A stretch of DNA of 64,000 nucleotides from Ceratopteris richardii (GCA_020310875.1 CM035406.1:219070863-219134862), one strand, 5' to 3'; shown: positions 24,987-36,092, counted from the first letter of the stretch. The notes: generated by a model from the letters alone, not told the origin. Made by a program: numbers and translations.

Positions 24987-25409
24987 GACCCAACAAAGAA
25001 TCAATTGTATCTCTCAATCCGTAGGTCAGATTGAGGCATATAATATACCGTTGGAAAGCTCTCAGAACGAACTTTCCAATGAGCTAACTTGCAAGTGTGA
25101 ACTCCTTCGAAAACGTTGGGTGGCACTTGATTGAGTGTTCAAGATACCAAGCATGGGTGAGAACAAGGTTCAAGACTGAGGTTGAGAACAAGGGCTTGAG
25201 ACACCAAGGTTGCAAACAAGAAGGTTCAAGACACTAAGGTTGAGAGCAAGGGTTCAAGAGACCAACGTTGCGAACAAGGTTCAAGAAACTATGTGAGGTT
25301 GAGGGACATCAATTCAAGGGCACCTAGGGAGTTCAAGGGGCTGATCACCGAGGCCAGAGGGATACAAGAGCAGATCATTGAGGACAATGATTGACCAAGG
25401 GGGGAAGAA

Positions 25410-25550
25410 TGTAACAAAGTGATAGGTAGGAGATGGTTGACCCACACCCTAAGAGAGAGGATTAGGAAGTAATCCTAAACCATGGCCTTTGGGGCAAGTG
25501 GTTAGCCCATCACATTCCTAACCAAGAGGTTGTGAGTTCAATTCCTTACA
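25410..25550 (+). repeat. TRIM 3' LTR
   Basis: 141 bp, preceded by AAGGGGGGAAGA (polypurine tract). The A-box-like GGGGCAAGTGGTTAGCCC starts at 25491 and the B-box-like GAGTTCAATTCC at 25534, a spacing usual for tRNA-type RNA polymerase III promoters. Confidence 0.88.
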
Positions 25551-26555
25551 CTAAACAACCTCTATGGTCACCATTAACTCATTGCCACTCCAAACTTTGA
25601 GAAATGATAGCCAAAACCAAGAACTTTACTTCTTCAGAAGTTTCTAGTCACTTCACTCTTTTGCTTATTTCTCGTAGCACAGATATTATTTTTAGAGCTT
25701 TCCAACAAGCTATTATTTGAAAGAAAGGGATCTCTACAACTCAAGTTATGGCCTTCACAAGATCACCCTGTATGAGTTGTCAAAACTAGAAATTTTGCCT
25801 CTTTTAGTAAAAGTGACTCTCTAAAAATGCAAACTCGATGCCTAGCATCGACTTGCAGCCAAAAGTCGATGCCGGGCATCAACTTGGTGCTTTTTAGCCA
25901 CTTTTTAGCTCCTGAAATATGCATGTGAACACGAGATATGAACAAGACCACTTTTATGTGGGAAGTCGATGTCGGGCATCGACTTTATGCTGAAACTCAA
26001 TGCCACGCATCGAGTTTCTCCACAAAGCTCATGTTTTAAGAAGATTCAACAACAAATACAACTTAGAGAATGAAAACAATGAATTATCAGCACAAACTTG
26101 ATGCTATGCATCTAGTTGCTTAGAAAACTTGAACTTTTGAACTCATCACATAGTAAGCAAGCATGGAGATGATGGAGAGAGTCTCATACACAGAAGTTTA
26201 CTTAGTTGTTCTCATAGCTATGAAAAAACTCAGAAGTTTACAGGTGCTTTCTGACTCAGAGAAGCCTGACTATACTCACTCATACAAAATGAACTCCTTC
26301 TCACATTCTATCACTCTCTTCCACTTCGCGTCAGTTGATACAAACTAACTTATATAGTTTTTCACAATCTCGTGACTTTTAAAAAATTCTAGAACTAAAG
26401 TGAACTAACTTTACAAATATAATACACTTGTGAATTTTTCCCTTCACATAGGCATGCGGTTTCCTTCTAAAGGTTTGACCTTCAAAAATATGTCCAGTTA
26501 GTGATTGTTTCTCCAATAGCTCCCCCTCAATCACTAATTGACATTCTCTATTTCT

Positions 26556-29500
26556 TCATATCATCTTCTTTTCTTTTACTCCTGCCATGCTTTTGAATTT
26601 GCTGGTCTTCACACCATCCAAGCTTTTTGTCATTATCTCTACTATCTGATCTTTTGTAGAAATGTACTCCACTTCAATTTCTTTCTCCATCACCTTTTCT
26701 CTCAGCAAAAGATAATGTATCTCTATATGTTTTGTTCTTGCATGAAATATTGGATTTGCTACTTGATAAAGTGAACTCATATTATCTCCATGTATTGTAG
26801 GTATACCTTGATCAATGCGAAGCTTTTGAATAATGTATGCATCCATATGACCTCCTTAGCTACTTCCACAAGCTTATCACCAATATATATCATGTAACCA
26901 TGAGGTGATCTTCTTTCATCTTGATTACCTGCCCAGTTTGAATCACTATAGGCTCTCAACTTCAAATCTGAAGTAAAAGGATAATATAATCCTTCCTTTA
27001 TGGTTTCTTTGATATATATGAGAACTATTTGACCTTCAATCCAATGTGGGTCCTTTGGACAATGCATGAATTGTGACAAAACACCTGATGAGGTCTTGAT
27101 AGTGTAGCATAAATCAAAGTACCCACAATAGATTGATGCTTCCTCATATCTTTGTATTCTGCACCATCATATTTACTGAGCTTGTGATTAACTTCAAGTG
27201 GACTTGAAGCTTCTCTACAATTTTCCATATCAATAGATTCAGAAGATACCTTTCTTGTCATATATATATGCCATGATCTGTATAGGTGACTTCCATACCA
27301 AGAAAGTATGATAACTTTCCTAGATCATTGATCTTGAATTCTTTTTCAAGTAATCTCTTTAACTCCTTGATTCCTTCATTTGAAGTACCTGTGATTATAA
27401 TGTCATCTACATAAATACAACTGTAGATTGTACCTTCCCCTATTCTTTTGATGAGTAGACTTGGATCTGCTTTTGAACTTTCATATCCAAGATCATTGAG
27501 ATACTTCACCGGTCTATAGTTCCATGATCTTGGAGCTTGCTTCAATCCATAGAGTGCTCTTCTCAATCTGCAAACAAAATTTGGATACCTAGAATTTATA
27601 AACCTTTGAGGTTGTCCCATATATACCTCATCTCATATGTATCCATTCAAAAATGCATTCTTTATATCCACTTGACGTAGAGTCCAGCCTTTTGAAGCTA
27701 CAATAGCAATGATTGTCCTTATAGTTGACATCTTAGCTACAGGACTGAATGTTTCATCATAATCTATGCCATAGGTTTGGGCATAGCCTTTCACCACTAG
27801 TCTAGCTTTGTATCTGGCTATACTTCCATCTGCAAGCTTCTTCCCTTTATAAACCCATTTATTTCCAGTTAGCTTCTTACCATTTGGTTTAGAAACAAGT
27901 TCCCATGTCTTGTTCTCCTCTAGTGCATTGAATTCTTCCTTCATTGCTTCTTGCCATTTTTTCTTACCTTTTGCTTCATCATAGTTCTATGGTTCTTCAT
28001 CATCTTTGACCATATATGCATAGTTCTTCTGAGTTATGTAAGAAGTATCATAAGAATACCTTTCTGCTTGTCTTCTTGTCCTACTGGACCTTCTTGGTTC
28101 ACATTCTTCATAAGTGTCTGGATACACCTCTTCATCAAATATAGGAGCTTCTTCATTCCTTCTTGTTAATCCACTTCTGGATGTACTTGCTTGCATATAG
28201 CCTTTATCTTCATTTACCTGCACAATTGATTTTCCTTTCTCACATCTTCTTACCTCTTCTTCAAATTCTTCCGTTGTATGATTTTGATCTACATACCAAC
28301 TTTTTTGTTCATCAAATGTAACATCTCTCGAAACAAGAAATTGTTTGGTTAGAGGATTCAACAACCTGTAACCCATCTACTTTTCATCATAACCAATGAA
28401 CACATATTTTTCTGCCTTTGGTTGAAGTTTATATCTAAGTTATGATGGCTCATAAGCATATGCAATTGATCCAAACACTTTACAATGATCTAGTCTTGGT
28501 TTCTTACCCCACCAAGCTTCATATGGAGTCATTCCATTGAGAGTTGCACATGGTAATCTATTCACAAGATATGTAGCTATATTTATAGCCTCAGCCCAAT
28601 GATAATTTGGACAATTCTTCTCCTTCAGCATAGCTCTAGCAAACTCAACCAAAGTCCCGTTTCTTCTTTCTGCTACACCATTTTGTTGTGGTGTATACCT
28701 AGAGGTTATTTCTCTCTTAATACCTGCATTCCAAAGATAATCATTGAACTCTTGGGAGAAGTATTCTCCCCCTCCGTCAGACCTTAGTCTCTTAAGATTT
28801 TGACATGTGACTCTCTGTGCATATGCATGAAAATGCTTGAAAGCTCCAAACCCTTCTGATCTTTCCTTCAAAACATATAAAGTTATCCATCTTGTGGCAT
28901 CATCAATGAAAAGAACATAATACCTTGAACCACTAATATATCCTTCTTTTGTTGGTTGCCATACATCTGTATGAATCAGCTCTAGTAATCCATCATGTTT
29001 GAAACCTTTCTTTTGAAATTGTAACCTACGTGCATTTCCCATCTGACATGCTTCACATTTATAAATCATATGTTGACTTTGCACATTTGGTAGTCCTAGT
29101 ACAAACTGATTTGCAACCATAGCTTTAATTCCTTTTTCATTGAAATGACCTAATCTGTTATACTAGAGATCAAGTTCTATAATCACTCCTTCACCATGTG
29201 TGAGCAAAGCTTGACCAATGTTCCCTTGTACTCGTAAAGTAAAGAATCTACCTTCTTTCTTACCACATACAATCTGATTATTTTCATTCTTTGGATCTTC
29301 AACAAAAACTCTCTCATTTGTAAACATGACGTGAAAGCCTTTTTCAACTATCTCTCCCACTCTAATCAAGTTTTTGGGTATTGTGGGAACATACAAAACA
29401 TTGGTTAGCAAATCTGCTCCACTCTTACATTTCATTTTTCCAATCGAATGTACACTATGTCTTGTATTATCACTTGTTTGAAATGTATGACTAGAAATGC

Positions 29501-30281
29501 CTTTTTCCAATTCTGACATCAATTCTGTGTTTCCTGACAAATGATTAGAACATCTAGAGTCAATGCATAATTGTAGTAGGTGGTGTTGTAGGATAGATTC
29601 TGTCCCCAACTTCTTCCTCCACCTCTACCATAGCCTCCTCTTTGACTTTGTCTACCTCTCTGAAAATTACTTTGATATCTTCCACCTGTGCCTCTACTAT
29701 TGCTATTCTGATTTTGATTTGATCCTTGTTGATTGTGCCAACATTCATGAGCCAAATGATTACTCAATCCACAGATCCAGCAAGCCTTCTTACGGTTATT
29801 CTGATTACATCTTCCTCTTCCAAAACATCTTGGTCTTCCTCTACCAGTGCCTTTACCTCTAGCATAATAAACTTGAGAACTCAATTCCTCTTCATCCTTT
29901 GCTTTACCTTTATCTCCTTTCTTCTTGTTCTTCATGTACATTGTAGAACTTTGTCCTTTATCTCCATCTCCCTTCAAGTCTTGCTCAAATGTGAGCATCA
30001 AACGAAGCAATTGATTCAAGTCTGGAACATAATGATTCAAAGACAGTTATGTTGACAAGACAAAAGGTTTCCACCTTTCATCTTCTCTCAAACTTGCAAG
30101 CAACTGAGCAATCAATCTGTGATCTTCAACATCTTCATCCATGGATCCAAGACTATCTGCTAGATCCTTCATCTTAGTGACATAATCACTAATACTTTGA
30201 CTTGGCTTCTTCTTGAATGTTGTAAACTCTGATGATAGACTTGCTTTCCTTGCTTTGGTAGTACTTTGGAAATGATATTCC
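26556..30281 (-). pseudogene. B1 gag-pol remnant (Ty1/copia)
   Basis: On the minus strand: gag from 30281 and below, knuckle CWICGLSNHLAHEC near 29750, protease with DSRCSNHLSG near 29550 (DSG changed to DSR), integrase at 29120-28440 (ELIHTDVW, LFIDDATR, RSDGGGEY, PQQNGVAERRNG), RT at 27944-27258 with YVDDIIITG near 27390, and RNase H to 26556 (KHIEIHYLLLREK). Frame breaks occur near 29160, 28440, 27980, 27630 and 27260. About 66 bp present in B2 (the STEAEY region) are missing near 26870. The first part of gag lies on the far side of the DNA transposon (39696-40100). Confidence 0.88.
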
Positions 30282-30320
30282 AATGCCATTAGGAAAAAAG
30301 GTGAACCCTGGATGGGCCTT
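30282..30320 (+). repeat. Left terminal inverted repeat
   Basis: AATGCCATTAGG, an A run, GGTGAACCCTG, then ATGGGCCTT. Paired with 39657-39695; two mismatches in 39. The first nine bases might be partly target-derived. Confidence 0.88.
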
Positions 30321-30383
30321 TTAGCTCAAAGAGTGATTAGTGATGGACCAATCAGAAGAGGGTGGTGGCCACAGTCTATACCC

Positions 30384-30392
30384 TATAAAATA
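30384..30392 (+). promoter_or_regulatory. TATA box candidate for gene 1
   Basis: TATAAAATA lies about 390 bp upstream of the gene 1 start and about 70 bp inside the left TIR region, followed by a purine-rich leader. The distance to the ATG implies a long 5' untranslated region, possibly with an intron. Confidence 0.4.
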
Positions 30393-30777
30393 CTAGGCTG
30401 AAGGGGGAAGAGGGGACAAGATTCCTCTATGTTCAGGGTTGTCTTCTAGAGAGAGAAGAAATCTCGTAATCAGGCTGGGCCCAAAAATTCAAAATTTTTT
30501 AAAAGTTGTAAAACTCATCATAATACCATTAAATGACCTCCATATCACTTTTCAGGGTCAAAAGTGCTATTTTTGACTTCTAATTCAAAATCCGTGCATA
30601 TTTGTGGACTAAAAAAGTGACTTTTTTCAAAATGACTCAAAAAACTCTATTTTCCCTCTTCAAACTCCCATTTTCATACCCAAAACCCAAAAAGTCATAT
30701 TTTTCACCTCTATTCCCTCCATACCATACAACAGAAGCATTGTTTCTCCTCCTACCATTCTCCCAACTTCTGCAGCA

Positions 30778-31960
30778 ATGACAACAACTCTTACTCCCAT
30801 GGAAAGCTCCACAGCTCGTAGGAGACCAAAGGACGAAGTTCACACAATGACGTGCCACAACATCAAAACAATGGAAGGAAGTTGGCTACCACAAGAGTTT
30901 TGCAAAGGTGCATGGGTGTACATGCAGCCATCTGGACTTGGTCCTCATCGTGTTCGAGATCGTGGAAATTTGGATCTTCATTGGAAAGGTAAGCTCTTAG
31001 GCTTCAAGCAGCAAACACATGGTGGGATGGTTGCTATTGTACAACATGTCTTCACAGTTTCAACCATGAAGTTAGAAAACTCCAATAGAATTAGATATCC
31101 AATCCATTGTGAGTATTTCTATTTTCTCAATGCTTCATGGTGTTAAATGTCTTAATTACTCATCTCATATGTTTTTCATTGCTACAGTCATATTTCCTTC
31201 TAGTTTAGTGGAAGAGCAACCACTTCATAGTCTCACAGGAACTTTCAAAGCATTACATGCAGACATTGGGGCATTAGTGTTTCTAGATGTACCTCCTGCT
31301 AAACTTATTCGTGAAAGGATCTTCTTTTACACTCACGAGTACATTGTTCCTTCCACAGATGGTGAATATGGAAGGTTGGAGATTATCAAAGTTGACTCTC
31401 TTCTTAGTTTAGAGTGGCCAAAACCTGATTTTTGGTCCATATCATCTTTCAAGCGTAAGATGGTGATGGACATACATAACTCTTTGAAATTCACACGCGT
31501 ATCTAGATCAATAGGTCTTTATTGGACTCTACCAATCCATTGCTTTGTTTTCATATTTCAAGGCATTCCTTTTGTAGAAACTCCTACAATGTTCCTATGT
31601 AAAGATATTACATACGAAGCAGTAGAAGGATTGTTAGGGGAAAACTGGGGTTATGTAGAAGGATTGTCAAAAGGGGATAGATATCGTTGTAGAATTGGTG
31701 ACACAGGTATAGGGTTTCGCTATTTAAAACATCGCACCTCATTGTACATCAGATTTTATTATGATCATTGGATGTGTAAACTAGGAGAGTGGATACCTTT
31801 GCAAAGCTCGGAGGGATCTTTAGCTTCATTTGAAATTAATGTGAAGTTACCAAACAATGATATGGAGGTGGTTTTAGTTAATCAACATTGGAACTTGGCC
31901 AACTTGAGAGAGCACTTACTTATCATGGGATATGATGATCTTCATGATTTCAAATTTTGA
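30778..31960 (+). CDS. Transposon gene 1, unknown protein, two exons
   Basis: Exons 30778-31108 and 31188-31960 give 367 residues; the 79-bp intron has GTGAGT and CTACAG ends and the split codon keeps the frame (PIH/F/IFPSS). The family is not recognised. N-terminal residues 1-30 are Thr/Ser/Arg-rich; residues about 45-100 hold [21 protein letters not shown] and MVAIVQHVF, a beta-rich pattern loosely like a small chromatin-reader fold (weak guess). The C-terminal 45 residues ([27 protein letters not shown]) could be a beta-grasp-like end, also a guess. A second intron in the 3' untranslated region (about 31976-32172) would contain the (TA)n tract. The gene is co-oriented with gene 2, about 640 bp upstream of it. 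Confidence 0.7.
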
Positions 31961-32003
31961 ATACGAGGGAACAAGGTAAGAGTTGTATTCCATATATACA
32001 TAT

Positions 32004-32117
<114 letters not shown>

Positions 32118-32522
32118 CTATCACTATTGTTCATGATTTGAAAATGTTTTACTCTTTTATGAATTGTCCACAGATTGGAGAGAGATTGGAAGACAAAATC
32201 AAGGTTCTTGCAGATTGGAGCATGGATGGAACTGACATTTCATTGTCATAACTCTTTTTTGTAAAGATACTGTGAAACCTGTAAACAAACCTATTTTTGC
32301 AATGAAAAATTTTTCACATTTGCTTCAAGGATATTTTGGCCACCTTCTAGTTGTATCTGTAAATTCTCAAGGTTTTTCTTGAAAGAGCATTCTTATTGTT
32401 TATTTCCTTTGATGTGATCTCGAATGTCAAAGTTTTCCTTTTCAAGACTCTTATGTTTTAATTTAAGGAAAAGTCACTTCTATGAAAAAGTGGGACCCAT
32501 CACTTAAAAATTCTAGAAAAGT

Positions 32523-32530
32523 TATAAATA
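32523..32530 (+). promoter_or_regulatory. TATA box of gene 2
   Basis: TATAAATA lies 71 bp before the gene 2 ATG, the normal plant arrangement with a leader of about 45 bp. Confidence 0.65.
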
Positions 32531-32600
32531 GGAGTCCTCTCTCCTCATTTCTCACTTTTGCAACCACATTGAGTGTTAGAACAGTCTGCATTTGCAAGCT

Positions 32601-34114
32601 ATGGCTTCCACCTCTGTACCTACTAAGAGTGCACGCCACAAGTTTCTAGAATTTTTGGAGGATTCAGATTACAAAGGTCAACATGACCTATATGATCTTC
32701 TCTCCAAGGTTCCTGACCTCCATGGAACCGTGCAAATGAATGCCGATGCTTTGGAGGAGCTACTTCAATATATGCAAGTTCATATATTGCGTTTCTCCAT
32801 TGAAATACCACCATATGATGGAACTTGGGTTCCATGTGACCTTCTCACCTACATTCACAAAGGTGATGAGGCTTTTGCAAAACGATTGAAACGGTTCCAG
32901 GCAATTGCAGAGGAAGCAGGGCACCTTCTTGATGAAACTGTGCCACTTATAAGGAAATTGAATAGGAAACGCAAGATGGGTCCAAAATATCTTTCATTCA
33001 TTGCTGCCACAATTTTCTTTGTGAATGAGGAACCAGAACCAATTCCTCATGAGATCCCTCATCTTCTTACAGGTGGTTTTGTCGAGGATAAAAAGGAACC
33101 ACCTCAAGAACCCTTGAATCTCCTATTAGAGAGAGAAGCTATTGAGAAAACTTATCCTCTTGGTGTGGATGATAAGTTGAAAGAAGTGCCTAAGCCATCC
33201 ACCTCTTCGGAGCCAGAAGCAACTATTCCAGAGGTGGAGATTGAAACTTTTTCAGTGGTTCTTGTCGAGGGACAAGAATATTTGTTTTTACATGATGTAG
33301 AGAAGGCATTTGGGCTACGGCTTGATGAATGCCTAAGTTTGTTTTGTACTTTGTCAGAGTGTCCTTTGGATAGTACCTCTGAGTTGTTGGAGAAAAAGTG
33401 TTTGCCATTTGGTGACTCAGTGGCCGACACAATAAAATTGGTTTGCAATGACATACTCACAAGTGAACATGAACATATCACAGAAGAACAATTTAATAAT
33501 GCACAAGAAAGGATATTGGAATCAAAAAATCCCTCCTCACCAGTAATCGAGCAGAGTGGGATGTCCCACTCCAGCATTAATTTACAACTTCAAGAGAGAG
33601 GAGAAGAAGAAGATAGAGTTCAAGATGTAAGTATCTTCAATTCATGTCATTCATTCTTACAAACACATGCAGCTACTAATCATAAAACTTTGTGCAGGAG
33701 GTGATTGAAGTCGACAAGTTTGCAGCAAGGAGCGGAGGTGATCGAGTGGCTCGTGGAGGTGGCTCATCCCTTGCAAACTACATTGGGAAACTTCCCAAAG
33801 ACCATTTTGTAATTATCCATAAAGAGTTCAGTCCTCAGGGCCACTTCATGACATGGTGTCTAAAGGCCTTAAGTAAATTGCTTTGTTTATCAACCATTAC
33901 ACAGGGGAGTAATTGTATCTTTTTAGTTAAGAAATCCCTTGTAACTACAACCTTAGGTTCCAACTTCCGTGGAAAGGTCTTAGGCCAAATAGGTATATCT
34001 CTAGGTCTAGGTGTTAGAAGTGTTGATCAAATAGCAAACTCAATTTTGACTTACACCCTACCCATGGCTTTGGAGCGTCGAAAGAGAGTCATTGAGAAAC
34101 TCAAAGCCAATTGA
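32601..34114 (+). CDS. Transposon gene 2, unknown protein, two exons
   Basis: Exons 32601-33626 and 33698-34114 give 480 residues; the 71-bp intron has GTAAGT and TGTGCAG ends in phase 0 (RVQD/EVIEVD). The family is not recognised. Residues 1-140 are helical and charged (KFLEFLEDSDYK, LHGTVQMNADALEELLQYM). Residues about 165-220 are a Pro/Glu-rich linker, residues about 220-300 contain FSVVLVEGQEYLFL, and the end (about 345-480) has ARGGGSSLANYIGKL and a basic tail RRKRVIEKLK. No signal peptide or membrane span is seen. A TATA box at 32523 supports the start at MASTSVP. It faces gene 3 across a palindrome-rich spacer. Confidence 0.72.
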
Positions 34115-34309
34115 TGTAAACAATTGAATTAATATCAAATTTTCACTTTGCTTTATTTACAATTGTCTCAAGTATTTCTTTTTCAGTATATTATCTAAAA
34201 TTCTTTTGCACCTGCATGTGATGTATTGATGTCATGTAGGGCATTGGGAGGACCTTTAGTTTCATTCTTTTGGACTCTTGATAATATCCCTGTAGGTCAT
34301 GATCCCCTG

Positions 34310-34566
34310 ATGGTTACCTTACCCCTGAACTAGCTTTACTAGTCATGATCCCTCTGATGCACTTTCAAAGGTCTTGTAGGGCATTAGGAGGCCAAATAAG
34401 GCCCTGCCACAGAAACGCGGGAGAAGGCCCTGCAAAACGTTTGCAGGGCCTTCTCCCGCGTTTCTGTGGCAGGGCCTTATTTGGTCTCCTAATGCCCTAC
34501 AAAACCTTTGAAAGTGCATCAGAGGGATCATGACTAGTAAAGCTAGTTCAGGGGTAAGGTAACCAT
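34310..34566. repeat. Long palindrome 1 between genes 2 and 3
   Basis: A nearly perfect inverted repeat with arms of about 120 bp. It opens ATGGTTACC, closes GGTAACCAT and turns at GCAAAACGTTTGC near 34432-34444. Inner arms are GC-rich (GGCCCTGCCACAGAAACGCG and its complement). Transcripts from either convergent gene that run past their 3' ends would fold into a long hairpin. Confidence 0.85.
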
Positions 34567-34762
34567 CTTGAAAATATCCATCTAGTGAAGGTTGAGTCTC
34601 ATGTAAGGTAACCTTGGGCATGTCAGGACCTTTAGTTTCATTCTTTTGGACTCTTGATGGGATGCCAAGATAGTTGCTCAAAAGACCAAGATAGTTGCTC
34701 AAGATAGTTACCTTACCCCTGAACTAGCTTTACTAGTCATGATCCCTCTGATGCACTTTCAA

Positions 34763-34901
34763 AGGTTTTGTAGGGCATTAGGAGGCCAAATAAGGCCCTG
34801 CCACAGAAACGCGGGAGAAGGCCCTGCAAACGTTTTGCAGGGCCTTCTCCCGCGTTTCTGTGGCAGGGCCTTATTTGGCCTCCTAATGCCCTACAAGACC
34901 T
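34763..34901. repeat. Long palindrome 2 between genes 2 and 3
   Basis: It has the same inner stem as palindrome 1, arms of about 65 bp, from AGGTTTTGTAGG to CCTACAAGACCT. Its turn (GCAAACGTTTTGC) is the reverse complement of the turn in palindrome 1, so one is inverted with respect to the other. The upstream flank (34707-34765) repeats the left arm start of palindrome 1. Confidence 0.85.
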
Positions 34902-35150
34902 ACATGACCTTAAATAAAAAAGAAATTTCAGTACAGGGATATTATCACTAGATCAAAATGACAAGATAAGAAAACAATCATTCATATATGAGAGATTATC
35001 ACAAGAAAACACATGGAAATGTAAAATGACTGCTCATGTTTCATTCTAAATAATGAGATTATAAATGGAATAGAGGAAAAGTGCTAATGTTTCATTGAAA
35101 ATGGCAATATTTACAAAAAATCTCTTGTCCATAGAGATCAGTTACAAAAC

Positions 35151-36092
35151 TTAGCTACGATCACCCCTAATTCTCCTAGCTAATTGTATGTCCTTCGGTT
35201 GTATAGTGACTCGCTTAGCATGGATGGCGCACAGGTTGGAATCCTCTAGCATTGATATCAAAAATGCTTCAGCTGCCTCTTGTAAAGCTTCTAAAGCTAG
35301 AGCTTGGATCCTTAACCCTGCACAATACCTTTGTAACTCTTCTTTGACCACCCTTGCAAAGGGTCTTCTAGGTATGAGAAGCTCAGCTGTCTTTTGATAG
35401 TGCCTTATCTCTGCAAATGCCTTCGTATATCTTCTTCTTCGTTGTGGTGCTCTAGCTTGTGGTGGTGGTGGTGGTCTTCGTTGGACATTTTCTTGTGGTC
35501 TTGGTTGGGGTGGTCTACGACGAGGTTGAAAGAATTTCTTCTTCCGTTGCACGCGTCTTGAGCTTTCTCCTTGTTCAGGATGTTGTTGCTGGCTTTGCTC
35601 TCTCTCTTGATCATTGGGTATGGCCCCCTGATTTGATGGTAATGTCTTTCCCGCTACAGTAACCCTATGATTTGTAGGTATTTCTTCGTTACCCCATGGT
35701 GGCAATCTTTGACTCTCATCACTTGCTTGTGAACCTTGTTGAGACACATCCTCATGCGATTCATCAAAATCATCATCAGAAACTACCTGTCTATGAGCAC
35801 GCTCCTTCACCCTTCTCTTTGTTGGTCTCTTTGGTGATGGAGGCTCATCATATGATGATGGTGGTGATTGGGGTTGATTTACGGCCTTTTCCTTGGATTG
35901 CCCATGTTCCACTTGTTCATGCAACTGTTCACTCCCAAAGGTATGGCCACCACCTGTTTCACGATGGGATGCAGAGTGCGAGACACTACGTCGCCTTTTG
36001 TGGTGATTCATCCATGGTGGCTTCTGAGTGCCTTGCACATAGCTAGGAAAGTTAATGGGATCCTTCCTTGCAGTTTGCTTTGTTCGTGCCAT
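35151..36092 (-). CDS. Histone H3 variant with expanded N-terminal tail, transposon-borne
   Basis: Single exon, 313 residues. After Met the protein opens ARTKQTARK, identical to H3 residues 1-9, then departs (DPI in place of STGG). Residues about 10-215 are a Ser/Gln/Pro/Arg-rich tail with basic stretches ([23 protein letters not shown]). Residues 232-313 align end to end without gaps with canonical H3 from the YQK of alpha-N to the C-terminus, about 53 of 82 identical by hand, including [19 protein letters not shown] and [11 protein letters not shown]. Helix 1 and loop 1 are the divergent part. Normal H3 is about 135 residues. Lack of a loop 1 insertion and the canonical ARTKQTARK start speak against a CenH3. 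It would be a nuclear protein able to pair with H4 (inference). Confidence 0.92.
   Translation of the reverse strand: MARTKQTARKDPINFPSYVQGTQKPPWMNHHKRRRSVSHSASHRETGGGHTFGSEQLHEQVEHGQSKEKAVNQPQSPPSSYDEPPSPKRPTKRRVKERAHRQVVSDDDFDESHEDVSQQGSQASDESQRLPPWGNEEIPTNHRVTVAGKTLPSNQGAIPNDQEREQSQQQHPEQGESSRRVQRKKKFFQPRRRPPQPRPQENVQRRPPPPPQARAPQRRRRYTKAFAEIRHYQKTAELLIPRRPFARVVKEELQRYCAGLRIQALALEALQEAAEAFLISMLEDSNLCAIHAKRVTIQPKDIQLARRIRGDRS

Larger units (their letters stand above)
18746..25550 (+). mobile_element. TRIM-type miniature LTR element with tRNA-like LTRs
   Basis: The LTRs are 141 bp each (18746-18886 and 25410-25550), start TGTAACAAAG and end CCTTACA, with target duplications ctaaa at 18741-18745 and 25551-25555. 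TTGGTATCAGAGCC follows the left LTR directly and AAGGGGGGAAGA precedes the right one. Without the nested copia A2 the element is about 836 bp and has no coding capacity, which fits a terminal-repeat retrotransposon in miniature. The internal part at 25140-25290 has imperfect repeats of a GGTTCAAGAC..AAGGTTGAGAACAAG unit. It must be moved by enzymes of another element. Confidence 0.88.
18699..26518 (-). repeat. B1 3' LTR, split by the TRIM
   Basis: The outer piece is 18699-18745 (TGTTGATGTGTGAAAT...) and the inner piece 25556-26518, together about 1010 bp against 1042 bp for the copy at 40161-41202. The TRIM and its ctaaa duplication lie between. GCTCCCCCTCAATCAC at 26519-26534 is the minus-strand polypurine tract. 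The LTR carries five near-palindromic TCGATGC..GCATCGA motifs. Confidence 0.88.
34280..34946. repeat. Outer inverted repeat framing the palindromic spacer
   Basis: GATAATATCCCTGTA (34280-34294) and TACAGGGATATTATC (34932-34946) are perfect inverse copies. They frame the two long palindromes. Direct copies of GGACCTTTAGTTTCATTC also occur at about 34250 and 34624, so the block grew by duplication and inversion. It may be a nested foldback element inside the transposon. Confidence 0.7.

Noticed and set aside
25140..25290. CRISPR-like array
   Set aside because: The repeats are imperfect, without constant spacers, and lie inside a plant TRIM; it is a degenerate minisatellite.
34343..34951. Overlapping mirrored frames on both strands
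   Set aside because: They translate the arms of the two palindromes; the near-identical peptides from both strands are the mark of an inverted repeat, not of genes.
35151..36092. Centromeric H3 (CenH3)
   Set aside because: A long divergent tail suggests CenH3, but loop 1 has no extra residues, the start is the canonical ARTKQTARK and the C-terminal [11 protein letters not shown] is canonical H3; plant CenH3 differ at all three.
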